A stretch of DNA of 64,000 bases from positions 2,321,413 through 2,385,412 of the forward strand of contig NZ_SGXL01000001.1 in NCBI RefSeq assembly GCF_004216955.1, read 5' to 3'. Below, piece by piece: positions 36,992 to 45,129 of the stretch. Made by a program: the position numbers and the translations under genes. A model generated the notes under the pieces. It was not told the origin of the DNA, did no database searches, and saw only the letters and a list, made by a program, of their open reading frames with translations. Position 1 is the stretch's first letter, and each line of letters opens with the position of its first letter. The DNA is from Fictibacillus sp. BK138. Lineage in GTDB: Bacteria; Bacillota; Bacilli; Bacillales; Fictibacillaceae.

Positions 36992-37100
36992 CGCTCAGAA
37001 TTATCGAGATTCGCTCAAAAAAGCCGAGTTACGCTCAAAATTCATCAGCTGCGCTCAAACTGTCTTAAGTTTCGCTCAAAATTCCCCTTTTTCGCTCAAA
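36992..37100. repeat. Array of six CGCTCAAA boxes at 20-bp period
   Basis: In the gap between map and the TVP38-like gene, CGCTCA-G/A-A boxes start at 36992, 37012, 37032, 37052, 37073 and 37093. The eight-base core is nearly invariant (CGCTCAAA, the first copy CGCTCAGA) while the 12-13 bases between are unrelated. The spacing equals about two helical turns, so the boxes face the same side of the DNA. No protein is known to me that binds it. Confidence 0.8.
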
Positions 37101-37133
37101 GGTCATCATTTTTTTTAAAAAACAGCAGTAAAA

Positions 37134-37162
37134 AACACCAGGCTATAATCAAGCCTGATGTT
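37134..37162 (-). terminator. Terminator overlapping the end of the TVP38-like gene
   Basis: AACACCAGGCT and AGCCTGATGTT pair with one mismatch around a loop that contains the stop codon; on the minus strand T residues follow. Confidence 0.7.
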
Positions 37163-37754
37163 CTGATTGTTTTAATCGGGATTCAACTACTTTGCCGCCA
37201 AGCCATAATACAAAGATACCAAAGACGATCAAACCTAATTTTAGCGGGCTTTTTAAAACATCTACAAAGTCGTAGCCAATGAATGATACGATCGCGATCA
37301 TGACTAGCTTACCGAGTGCTAAGGCTAAAAAGAACGTTTTTATATTAATACGCGAAAGCCCTCCAACTACATTTACTAGTGCTGATGGCGTGAATGGGAA
37401 ACAATAGATCAAGAATAGCATGCCAAATCCGTGGCGTTCCACCCAGTTCAGCATCCGTGTTGTGTTGGTATGCCTGTTTAAAAAGTTTAAGAACCTTTTT
37501 TGGCCATATCTGCGAACCAACAAAAAGACAATTGCTGATCCCAGACAAACCCCGATCCATGAATAGAGAAACCCTAGCCAAAATCCGTATGCAGCGGCAT
37601 TCCCTGCTACAAAAAGGAACAATGGCAAGATTGGAATGAATGATTCAAGCATCGGTAGTAGAATACCTGGCAAAAAGCCAAGATCACGATATTGATCAAG
37701 TAATTTAAGTATGTTTTCTTCTGTAAAGTATTGCTGCCAATTTTTCCAATCCAT
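37149..37754 (-). CDS. TVP38/TMEM64 (DedA-like, VTT domain) membrane protein
   Basis: The 201-residue protein has five to six hydrophobic segments and the VTT/SNARE-associated core: FVAGNAAAYGFWLGFLYSWIG with GVCLGSAIVFLLVRRYGQKR, then FPFTPSALVNVVGGLSRI. Proteins of this superfamily, including bacterial DedA and YtxB/YdjZ types, are linked to lipid-carrier recycling and membrane homeostasis. A ribosome binding site AAGGGTGAG precedes the ATG. No partner gene is adjacent. Confidence 0.88.
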   Translation of the reverse strand: MDWKNWQQYFTEENILKLLDQYRDLGFLPGILLPMLESFIPILPLFLFVAGNAAAYGFWLGFLYSWIGVCLGSAIVFLLVRRYGQKRFLNFLNRHTNTTRMLNWVERHGFGMLFLIYCFPFTPSALVNVVGGLSRINIKTFFLALALGKLVMIAIVSFIGYDFVDVLKSPLKLGLIVFGIFVLWLGGKVVESRLKQSEHQA

Positions 37755-37878
37755 CGTTCGCTCACCCTTTTCTTCCTCATACCCTCATCGTTGCCATCGT
37801 TAACACTTTTAAAACGAAGCTGAGGAAAAACAAGGAGTCTTTCATTCCAATAATTTTAGCATAATTTAAATAAGCACA

Positions 37879-38268
37879 CTATTTAGAAATGGAATGCGAA
37901 CGAAATTTTTTCTTCGTCTTTTTTCCAATGATAATGATGCAGAAAACAACTGAAAGCCCTGAGGTAATTCCATAGAATGAGTTCCCCTTACCCAATTCCT
38001 CTCCAAGACCCTCTGGAAACAGGAGCCAATATAAAAAAAGTGATCCATGAAGCAGAATACCTGCTCCCGCTAAAACTTTCATCAGCCAAAAAACTGGCAT
38101 CTGTTTAAACGAGACCATGACAGCAACTATTCCCCAGAACAAAAGAAAATAGCCCCATAATCCCATCCCTGCCGCTGACTTCGTTTTTAATAAGTCCGTT
38201 ACAAAGAAGATACCGGTAAAAACAGATATCAATCCCGATAAAAGCAGCATACGCCAGGCAGATGTCAT
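37879..38268 (-). CDS. Four-helix membrane protein of unknown function
   Basis: The product of about 129 residues has four hydrophobic helices and a basic C-terminus (KKTKKKFRSHS). I recognise no family. ATG at 38268 is preferred over the GTG three codons earlier, because GAGGG lies eight bases ahead of it. It is 83 bases downstream of the FMN-barrel gene but separated from it by a terminator. Nothing in the sequence indicates function. Confidence 0.55.
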   Translation of the reverse strand: MTSAWRMLLLSGLISVFTGIFFVTDLLKTKSAAGMGLWGYFLLFWGIVAVMVSFKQMPVFWLMKVLAGAGILLHGSLFLYWLLFPEGLGEELGKGNSFYGITSGLSVVFCIIIIGKKTKKKFRSHSISK

Positions 38269-38296
38269 ACCCCTCACCCTCTTTTTGGTATAATAA

Positions 38297-38326
38297 AAAC
38301 CGCCTTAACATGCTGTAAGACGGTTT
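38297..38326 (-). terminator. Terminator of the FMN-barrel gene
   Basis: AAACCGCCTTA (38297-38307) and TAAGACGGTTT (38316-38326) pair with one mismatch around an 8-nt loop, with an A/T-rich flank on the minus strand. Confidence 0.7.
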
Positions 38327-38351
38327 CTGCTGATTCCTCATTATTGTATAG

Positions 38352-38807
38352 TTACTTCATAAGAGCAGCGTATACCTGCTCATCCAGCTCTTTTGCTTTC
38401 TTTTCGTTATACGTTTTTTCATAAACGGGTTCTTGGACGATCTTAGCTCCCCAGAACATGCTCTCAAATACGTGTTCAATATCTACTTCAATTTTTGCAA
38501 GCTTAAGAGGTACATCTGCCATAGCGTTTTCCAAAATATTTGCTTTTCCGTTAATCGAATACACGGTTTCAAGTCCGACAACTGTCATCACTACATGAGG
38601 ATTGGCTTGAATGTTAGTAACAATTCGAGAATTGTTCGTTACGGTAAAACGGATTTTTTCTTCAGATAAACTCTTTACCCAGGAAATTGCATTCACGGAT
38701 GGAGCGTTGGATTCAGCGTCAACTGTTCCAAGTAATACAAGCTGCTCGCCTTGGAGGTGTTCAAACAATTCAGGACTTAACTTTGTTGGTGTTTCCTGTT
38801 TCGCCAT
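38352..38807 (-). CDS. Pyridoxamine 5'-phosphate oxidase-like FMN-binding protein
   Basis: The 151-residue protein fits the split-barrel fold of the PNPOx-like family: an N-terminal helix (KLSPELFEHLQGE), strand pairs VLLGTVDAESNAPSVNAIS and KIRFTVTNNSRIVTNIQANPH, and a C-terminal helix. The TNNSRIVTNI stretch lies where flavin phosphate is usually held. Members include general-stress and flavin reductase-like proteins, so the name pyridoxamine oxidase should not be read literally. It stands alone between two terminators. Confidence 0.8.
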   Translation of the reverse strand: MAKQETPTKLSPELFEHLQGEQLVLLGTVDAESNAPSVNAISWVKSLSEEKIRFTVTNNSRIVTNIQANPHVVMTVVGLETVYSINGKANILENAMADVPLKLAKIEVDIEHVFESMFWGAKIVQEPVYEKTYNEKKAKELDEQVYAALMK

Positions 38808-38879
38808 GTGATCGCCACCTTAATTTTTTTTATATGTATGCTGTTTATTTTACCATATATTTCTCAGCAGAAACATGAA

Positions 38880-38904
38880 AAAGGAAGCTAAAAAAGCTTC
38901 CTTT
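38880..38904 (-). terminator. Terminator of iadA
   Basis: AAAGGAAGCT (38880-38889) and AGCTTCCTTT (38895-38904) form a perfect 10-bp stem overlapping the iadA stop codon; T residues follow on the minus strand. Confidence 0.8.
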
Positions 38905-40075
38905 ACTCAAATGTTCCTTTTATTACAGCTCTTCCATCTTGAACCATCACTTGCCCGAGCGCAATTACAGAATCGATGTTCAAGTTTTCCTTATTCAGAA
39001 GAACAAGATCTGCATGAAGTCCCTCTGCAAGGATTCCTTTTTCTTTAAGCTTTAATACTCGCGCAGGGTTGCTTGTAATCGTCTGCAGGGCAGTTTCGAG
39101 AGGTATTCCCTCTTGGAGGACGGCATCTCTTACTTCCTTATATAGAGAATTCACTTTACCAATGCGAAGTCCTGTAAATTCTCCCCGCTCATTAAATGCA
39201 GGCAAACTTCCTTGTGCATCAGATGTGAATGTAATGCGTTCAACAGGCACTCCATCGTCAAGCATCCGTTTTAAGCCCGCACTGCATTTTACTTCGCCTT
39301 CTTCTATGAACTGTTTTGTTGTACTGGTTGTAAAATCTACATAGCCGCCCTTTTTGGCGTATTCAATTCCGGCTTCAAACACATAAGAATTTCGATTGAT
39401 ATGCGTAGGATAAAATTGAGAAACCGGGAGATCTGTTTTCTCTATTACTTCTTCAATTAACGAAAGCATGTTTCTTGAATCACCGAGGTGGATGTTTACT
39501 ACCCCCGCTTTCCCTGACAACATTCCTGCCACACGTGCTTGTGAAGCGAGTCTTGCCAGTTCGTGAGCCTGAGGCTGTGAAGATCGATGGTCAGCAATAG
39601 CAATCTCTCCAACTCCGACAACTTCATCGATCATCATGATATCTGTTTCGATGCTTCCAGTCAGTGTTTTTACAGGTACTTGATATGAGCCAGTGTGTAC
39701 AAAACAGGAGATTCCCTCTTCTTTAAGTGCTTTTGCTTTTGCGATTAAATTTGTCATCGTTCGGGCAGTTCCATCCGTACCAATGACACCGACGATGGTC
39801 GTGACACCCGCAAGCGTTACGTCAGACAAATAAATCTCAGGCGTCCTTGTTTTGTATCCGCCTTCTCCTCCGCCGCCAGTAATATGAACGTGAGCATCGA
39901 TGAATCCTGGTGTTACAATCTTGTTTGCTGCATCAATTATTTGGATGTCAATATTAGATGATGGCCATTCGATGTGATCTGAAATTTTCGCAATTTTTCC
40001 AGCAGCTATTAAAATGTCTTTTTTTCCTAGATGATGAGGTGCATATACCTCTCCGCATTTAACCAGAGTAAACAT
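38903..40075 (-). CDS. iadA: Isoaspartyl dipeptidase (beta-aspartyl peptidase)
   Basis: This 390-residue amidohydrolase hydrolyses dipeptides with an N-terminal isoaspartyl residue, scavenging products of damaged proteins. Metal ligands are visible as HVH in GFIDAHVHITGGGGEGG, His in VNIHLGDSR, His in PTHINRN and Asp in TFTSDAQGS; the carboxylate bridging position is Glu in GVGEIAIADHRSSQ, as in the E. coli enzyme. The ATG at 40075 (MFTLVKCGEV) follows AAAAAGGA; a frame 13 codons longer lacks a site. Length matches the E. coli protein. Confidence 0.92.
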   Translation of the reverse strand: MFTLVKCGEVYAPHHLGKKDILIAAGKIAKISDHIEWPSSNIDIQIIDAANKIVTPGFIDAHVHITGGGGEGGYKTRTPEIYLSDVTLAGVTTIVGVIGTDGTARTMTNLIAKAKALKEEGISCFVHTGSYQVPVKTLTGSIETDIMMIDEVVGVGEIAIADHRSSQPQAHELARLASQARVAGMLSGKAGVVNIHLGDSRNMLSLIEEVIEKTDLPVSQFYPTHINRNSYVFEAGIEYAKKGGYVDFTTSTTKQFIEEGEVKCSAGLKRMLDDGVPVERITFTSDAQGSLPAFNERGEFTGLRIGKVNSLYKEVRDAVLQEGIPLETALQTITSNPARVLKLKEKGILAEGLHADLVLLNKENLNIDSVIALGQVMVQDGRAVIKGTFE

Positions 40076-40185
40076 GATATCAGTCCTTTTTCTTACACAT
40101 ATCTTAAAATGCACGATTTCTATAATAAATCTATTATCAATGAAACCGTTCAGAAAGGGAAATGTAAAGTTTACTTCTTTCTAGT

Positions 40186-40275
40186 GGACTCAAAATTTGT
40201 ATCGTGCTCATAAATTTCATATGGTGCTCGTAAATTCCGTATGGCGAGCATAAATTCCATATGACGCTCGTCCAG
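40186..40275. repeat. Array of 20-bp degenerate repeats (GTGCTCrTAAATTyCrTATG)
   Basis: Between iadA and the hpa operon, units begin at 40204, 40224, 40244 and 40264 with an exact 20-bp period, preceded by a weaker unit (GGACTCAAAATTTGTATC) near 40186. The repeat is TGCTCrTAAATTyCrTATG with CTC alternating with its complement GAG in the third unit. The last unit runs into the perfect palindrome at 40266-40300. Confidence 0.75.
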
Positions 40276-40300
40276 CGAGTATTAATCTCGCTGGACGAGC
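40266..40300. repeat. Perfect 14-bp inverted repeat (GC-rich hairpin)
   Basis: GCTCGTCCAGCGAG (40266-40279) and CTCGCTGGACGAGC (40287-40300) are exact complements around TATTAAT. No T-run follows on either strand, so it is not a standard terminator. It directly adjoins the terminator at 40303. Confidence 0.8.
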
Positions 40301-40302
40301 AA

Positions 40303-40341
40303 AAAGCTGACTCCAGGATCTATAAATCCTGTGTCAGCTTT
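40303..40341. terminator. Terminator of the hpa operon
   Basis: AAAGCTGACTCCAGGAT pairs with ATCCTGTGTCAGCTTT with one mismatch; T-rich sequence follows on both strands (CATTTTTTT on plus, TTTTTGC on minus). It lies 14 bases beyond the hpaD stop codon. Confidence 0.8.
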
Positions 40342-40354
40342 CATTTTTTTAAGA

Positions 40355-41338
40355 TCACGTTACAAAGTCAGGCTTACGCTGTGCCAAAGTCGGGCTTTTT
40401 TGCTTTACGGGCTCTGCTGTTTCCATATCTAAAAATGACGTAGCCTCGTTAAACCAGCTATCGGGCGCTTTGTGTCCCCAGAACGTTTGTCTGCGGGGAT
40501 CATTGATATCCCACTTAACTGGCTTAAAGTCCGGATCACTCGTTAAGTAATCTCCATTATACAGTTCGATGCGGTTTCCGTCTGGGTCACGCACATAAAG
40601 GAAAAATGCATTGGATAATCCGTGGCGGCCAGGACCGCGTTCGATATTATCGGCATAGCCCATACTTGCCATCACATCACAGCAGTGTATGAGGCTCATC
40701 GGATCTGAAAGCCAGAAGCCTACATGATGTAAACGTGGACCTTCACCGTTCATGAATGCAACGTCGTGAACGGTTGGTTTTCTATGCAGCCACGCAGCCC
40801 ACGTCTTATCGTCTTCTGTTGCTGTGTACTCTGAAACTCTGAATCCGAGTTCATCCGTATAGAATGCGACAGCTGCTTCCACATCAGGTACCATACAGTT
40901 GATATGATCAATACGCTGGACCCTTGCGCCGCGATACAGATCATACTTCTGAATACAGCGCTCAGCCCCTTCCATCTCCACAAAAAACTCCAGCGGAATG
41001 CCTGAAGGGTCTTCTACACACAGCGTTTTGCCGATTCCAACCGACTTATCGGCTTCTTTCCAAAGTACTTTTGCTCCTTTTCCTTTAAAAAAGGATTCTA
41101 AAGCATCCAGATGACCATCTTCCCAAACCTTATAGCTCACGGCATGCACGCCAGGCTTATCCGCTTTTTTCAAAAGAAGACTATGGTGGCAATGTTCTTC
41201 TAATCCCCTTAAAGCCATCCATTCTGAAGAGGAAGCTGTTTCAATGAATCCTAGAGCGTTAACATAAAAATCACGGGAAGCGTTAAGGTCAGTCACGTTC
41301 ATAACCACTCGCGCGATTCGAATAATGTTAAAATCCAA
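40355..41338 (-). CDS. hpaD: 3,4-dihydroxyphenylacetate 2,3-dioxygenase
   Basis: This extradiol ring-cleavage enzyme of the VOC superfamily converts homoprotocatechuate to 5-carboxymethyl-2-hydroxymuconate semialdehyde. The metal ligands lie in RIDHINC (His, about residue 144), RLHHVGF (His, about 203) and NRIELYNGDY (Glu, about 256); the catalytic His is in VHDVAF. Both VOC modules are present. I chose TTG at 41338 because AAGGAGG lies seven bases upstream; the longer GTG frame would overlap hpaB and contain the site. Downstream terminators close the operon. Confidence 0.93.
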   Translation of the reverse strand: MDFNIIRIARVVMNVTDLNASRDFYVNALGFIETASSSEWMALRGLEEHCHHSLLLKKADKPGVHAVSYKVWEDGHLDALESFFKGKGAKVLWKEADKSVGIGKTLCVEDPSGIPLEFFVEMEGAERCIQKYDLYRGARVQRIDHINCMVPDVEAAVAFYTDELGFRVSEYTATEDDKTWAAWLHRKPTVHDVAFMNGEGPRLHHVGFWLSDPMSLIHCCDVMASMGYADNIERGPGRHGLSNAFFLYVRDPDGNRIELYNGDYLTSDPDFKPVKWDINDPRRQTFWGHKAPDSWFNEATSFLDMETAEPVKQKSPTLAQRKPDFVT

Positions 41339-41351
41339 TGTCTGCACCTCC

Positions 41352-42827
41352 TTATACACTTGTATAATTATGATTTGAGGATTTCACACGGCTCAAAAAG
41401 TCCTTTACCATTGCTTTATAAGGCTCTTTGTTGAACTGATCATAATAGATATTCGACATACGCGCCGGGTCGCCAAAGAAATAATATTCATAAAGAGCTT
41501 GGCGTCCGCCGAACGTACTGATTGAAATATCCCATGCCAACCGGAATAATTGAGTACGCTCATAGCCATCAATGTTCGCACCTTGTGTATAGCGGTGAAC
41601 GAGTTCGCCGATATCATCAGCATTAAAGTCTGCTTCAGTCGGTATCCCCATCAAGCCAGATGCACCAAGAATTTTTACGATCTCCACAATGCGCTGATAC
41701 ATCTTCGGGTACCAGTTACGCGCTGCGTTTAACGGAGCGAAATCAGGTGTCATGTTGCCGTACTTATCAATCGACGCATTGTGCTCTGCGCGATAAAGAT
41801 GAGAACGCATTGTCTCTAAGATCAGCATCACTTCAGACGCTTTTTCTTTAACATGCGGGAACACATCGATTCCGATGGATTCCATCATGTTTAAAATCAC
41901 ACCAAGGACGAATTCGGTTTTAACTGTATTCTTCGCAATAACCTGATGTGCCATGTGAACGATCGCGTTCGTCTCCACATAAGTCCGGTTGCAGATGTCA
42001 GAATTTCCACTGACAAATACACGCTCCCAAGGAACCAGTACGTTATCAAAAACAACGATAGCGTCACTCTCTTCAAAACGAGAACTAAGCGGGTGATCCC
42101 ATTGGCTTCTGCCTTGGTCGAATGACTCTCGGCATAGGAACTTAAGACCTTCTGTATTGTTCGGAATCGCAAATGCCATTGCGTATGGATCATCCTCAGA
42201 AGAAGCCTTGTTTAACGTGGATGGGAATACAACGATCTCATCTGTCACGCCGCCAAGAGTTGCTAACAATCTAGCTCCTTTAACAACGATTCCATCTTTG
42301 TTCTTTTCAACGATACGCGCTGATAAATATGGGTCTTTTTGCTCGGACTGCTTTTTCGAACGGTTTGTTTGCGGATGAATGAGTGTATGCGTTAAGCTGA
42401 TGTCATTCTCTCTGCAATATTCATAATACTTTTTCGCGTTTTCAGCGAACATCGGATCATCTTGAGCAAAGAAGCTTCCCGATGTACCGAACGCCATCAC
42501 ACTTGTATTCAGGTAATCAGGCGTGCGTCCCATCATTCCGCCTGTATATCCTGCCCATTCGGAAATCATCTCGCGGCGGCGGATCAGATCCTCAACCGTT
42601 TTTGGCGCGATGAATGATAGTCCTACCTGATCACCTGTTTTCTCTGAGGTATATAACATCTTGTCTGCTTTTTCATGCTGGAGGTCATACAGATTGGCAA
42701 TGGATCTAACAATGTTTCTGAATGCTGGATGAGATGGTACATCATCTACTTTTTTACCGTGAATCCAAACGTTGTTTTTTGCCTTGGTTATCCCTTGGAT
42801 ATATTGTTCCCCCGTACGTGCAGGCAA
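41352..42827 (-). CDS. hpaB: 4-hydroxyphenylacetate 3-monooxygenase, oxygenase component
   Basis: The 491-residue protein is a flavin-dependent HpaB/PvcC-type monooxygenase that hydroxylates 4-hydroxyphenylacetate to the 3,4-dihydroxy compound using FADH2. Family motifs include MMGRTPDYLNTSVMAF, HPQTNRSK, FDNVLVPWERVF and the C-terminal GDPARMSN. It needs a separate flavin reductase (HpaC), which is not in the window. The start is TTG at 42827, seven bases after AAGGAGG. It sits between hpaE and hpaD on one transcript. Confidence 0.93.
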   Translation of the reverse strand: MPARTGEQYIQGITKAKNNVWIHGKKVDDVPSHPAFRNIVRSIANLYDLQHEKADKMLYTSEKTGDQVGLSFIAPKTVEDLIRRREMISEWAGYTGGMMGRTPDYLNTSVMAFGTSGSFFAQDDPMFAENAKKYYEYCRENDISLTHTLIHPQTNRSKKQSEQKDPYLSARIVEKNKDGIVVKGARLLATLGGVTDEIVVFPSTLNKASSEDDPYAMAFAIPNNTEGLKFLCRESFDQGRSQWDHPLSSRFEESDAIVVFDNVLVPWERVFVSGNSDICNRTYVETNAIVHMAHQVIAKNTVKTEFVLGVILNMMESIGIDVFPHVKEKASEVMLILETMRSHLYRAEHNASIDKYGNMTPDFAPLNAARNWYPKMYQRIVEIVKILGASGLMGIPTEADFNADDIGELVHRYTQGANIDGYERTQLFRLAWDISISTFGGRQALYEYYFFGDPARMSNIYYDQFNKEPYKAMVKDFLSRVKSSNHNYTSV

Positions 42828-42839
42828 AGAAATCCCTCC

Positions 42840-44354
42840 TTAGTGTTTTGCTTCGGTCTGAAGCGATTGTTTTTTCTTTCCGAACTGCTGGATGTGATGA
42901 TCAGCGAGTGCCACATGCACCACTTTCATTTCCGTGTAGAATTCAAATGCATAGTGCCCTCCTTCACGGCCGATCCCTGAGTTTTTAGATCCGCCGAACG
43001 GAATGCGAAGATCACGTACGTTTTGTGAATTCACCCAAAGCATGCCTGCTTCAACAGCGTTTGCCACACGAAGTCCTTTTTTCATATCGTTTGTCCAGAC
43101 GTAGCCGGCGAGACCGTACTTGATGTCATTTGCGTATTCGATCACTTCAGCTTCATCTTTAAACGTCATAACGGAGAGCACCGGACCAAAGATTTCTTCT
43201 TGTGCAACGGTCATATCATTCTTCACATTCAATAAAAGAGTAGGCGCTACGAAGTTTCCTTTTTTATGAGATTCAGAGAGCTGCTGGCTATAGACTTCAG
43301 CTCCTTCATCTTCTGCAATCTTCAAATAGCGTTTCACATTTTCATAGTGATCATTATGGATGAGCGGTCCTACTTCTGTATCTGGATCTGATGGGTCACC
43401 AACGATGATGTTATTTACTCTTTCTTTTAGTTTGGCAACGAATTCATCTTTAATAGATTCCTGCACAAACAATCGTGAGTTAGCTGTGCATCTTTCACCG
43501 TTAAAAGAGAAGATTCCCCACACACAAGCATCCATCGCACGTTCCATGTCACAGTCCTCAAATACGATAATTGGAGATTTGCCTCCAAGTTCCATTGAGA
43601 AGCGTTTTAATGAATCCGCTCCGTTCTTCATAATTTCTGATCCTGTTTTCGTCTCTCCTGTAAAAGAGATGAGCTGAACATCAGGATGTGCGACAAGAGA
43701 AGCTCCTGCTTTTTCACCAAAACCGTGAACAACGTTGAAGACACCTTGCGGCAATCCTGCTTCATCAACCAGTTCTGCTAGTTTGTTAGCGGTCAGCGGC
43801 GACCACTCGGCAGGTTTTAATATAACCGTGTTCCCCGTCGCTAGAGCAGGTGCAATCTTCCACGTTTCAAGCATGAAAGGTGCATTCCATGGTGTGATAA
43901 GCCCCGCAACTCCAACCGGTTTTTGGATGGTGTAGTTCATGAACTCGTCATCCACATGATACGCTTCACCAGACATGCGGTTTTTTACCATCTCAGCATA
44001 AAATCTAAAGTTATCTGCTGCACGGCCGACCATCTTTCTTGTTTGCGCGATCGGCAGACCTGTATCATAGGACTCCAGCAAGGCGATCTCTTCAATATCA
44101 CGGTCAATTAATTCAGCTATCTTATAGATGTACTGAAGACGCTTTTCTTGCTTCATCTTGCCCCATGGTCCTTGCTTGAAAGCTTCTTTTGCTGCTTTTG
44201 CAGCTTGATTGATATCTTCCTTTGTGCCTTCACTGACTGTATTGATTTTTTCATTTGTAAAAGGATTCAAGTTTACAAAGAATTCACCCGTGTGACCTGA
44301 AACGAATTGTCCGTTAATATAATGACGGATCGTCTCGTTAACTTCTGGCTTCAT
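42840..44354 (-). CDS. hpaE: 5-carboxymethyl-2-hydroxymuconate semialdehyde dehydrogenase
   Basis: This 504-residue aldehyde dehydrogenase oxidises the HpaD product with NAD+. The ALDH motifs are clear: LITPWNAPFML, GFGEKAG for the cofactor, SMELGGKSP with the general-base Glu, and GERCTANSRLF with catalytic Cys (about residue 288). The ATG at 44354 was chosen because GGGAGGGAAGG precedes it; the longer frame runs back into hpaG. It overlaps hpaG by 17 bases, consistent with coupling. The context identifies it as HpaE rather than a general ALDH. Confidence 0.92.
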   Translation of the reverse strand: MKPEVNETIRHYINGQFVSGHTGEFFVNLNPFTNEKINTVSEGTKEDINQAAKAAKEAFKQGPWGKMKQEKRLQYIYKIAELIDRDIEEIALLESYDTGLPIAQTRKMVGRAADNFRFYAEMVKNRMSGEAYHVDDEFMNYTIQKPVGVAGLITPWNAPFMLETWKIAPALATGNTVILKPAEWSPLTANKLAELVDEAGLPQGVFNVVHGFGEKAGASLVAHPDVQLISFTGETKTGSEIMKNGADSLKRFSMELGGKSPIIVFEDCDMERAMDACVWGIFSFNGERCTANSRLFVQESIKDEFVAKLKERVNNIIVGDPSDPDTEVGPLIHNDHYENVKRYLKIAEDEGAEVYSQQLSESHKKGNFVAPTLLLNVKNDMTVAQEEIFGPVLSVMTFKDEAEVIEYANDIKYGLAGYVWTNDMKKGLRVANAVEAGMLWVNSQNVRDLRIPFGGSKNSGIGREGGHYAFEFYTEMKVVHVALADHHIQQFGKKKQSLQTEAKH

Positions 44355-45129
44355 TGTCCTTCCCTCCCGTTGGCACCTTTTCTGAACGGCCATCAACAAT
44401 CGTGTTTTCCAATGTGCCAAGATAGTCGATTTCAAGTCTTACAACATCTCCTGGATGCACGTGTGAGATTCCTTTCGGAGTTCCAGTCCAGATCACATCG
44501 TTCGGCTCAAGCATCATGAAGGAAGACACGAACTCTATGATTTCAGGAATGGAATACATCAGGTCTTTTGTGTTGCCTTGCTGTCTCAGTTCACCGTTCA
44601 CATATGTGCGGAGTTCAAGGTTTGTAACATCAGGAATATCTGCAGCATCCACATAAAAAGGACCCATCGGACCAAACGTATCGTGTCCCTTTGCTCGTAC
44701 CGGCGGACGGTACCAGTTGTTGACGAAGTCTCGTACCGTTACATCATTCGCAATGGTGTAACCGCTTACAAAATCCATCGCATTTTCTGCTTTAATATTT
44801 CTTCCTTCTTTACCGATCACAACGGCAAGTTCGTTTTCATAATGCATGTAAGTCGCACCGTCTGGATAGAACACTTGCCCCTTATGGCCGACTAGAGATG
44901 AATTGGGTTTGATAAAAAGAACAGGTTCAGCAGGCTTTTCCAGACCCAGCTCATCTGCGTGGTCAGCAAAGTTCAGAGCAAGACCAATCATCTTATTTGG
45001 GTGAAAAGGCGGTAGCCATGTTTCAATGTCCTTTATATTTGCACTTTTTCCAGACGAAAAAGTAATTACATCATCAGTTACCGTACCCTTTTGTTCTCTT
45101 CCTTCATATATCACTCTTGCATGTTTCAT
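44338..45129 (-). CDS. hpaG: FAH-family isomerase/decarboxylase of the homoprotocatechuate pathway
   Basis: The 263-residue protein is a single fumarylacetoacetate-hydrolase domain with the Mg2+/Mn2+ ligands in YENELAVVIG (two Glu) and ANDVTVRD (Asp), and the conserved KGHDTFGPMGP and GTPKGISHVHPGD. In E. coli HpaG two such domains are fused to decarboxylate and isomerise the HpaE product; here only one is seen, so the partner step is missing or this domain serves both. It starts immediately after the dapA-like stop (TAAATG), the tightest junction in the operon. Confidence 0.85.
   Translation of the reverse strand: MKHARVIYEGREQKGTVTDDVITFSSGKSANIKDIETWLPPFHPNKMIGLALNFADHADELGLEKPAEPVLFIKPNSSLVGHKGQVFYPDGATYMHYENELAVVIGKEGRNIKAENAMDFVSGYTIANDVTVRDFVNNWYRPPVRAKGHDTFGPMGPFYVDAADIPDVTNLELRTYVNGELRQQGNTKDLMYSIPEIIEFVSSFMMLEPNDVIWTGTPKGISHVHPGDVVRLEIDYLGTLENTIVDGRSEKVPTGGKDNEARS

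Noticed and set aside
36992-37100. CRISPR-like array
   Set aside because: The repeated core is only 8 bp with 12-13 bp spacers, far below CRISPR repeat and spacer lengths, and there are no cas genes.
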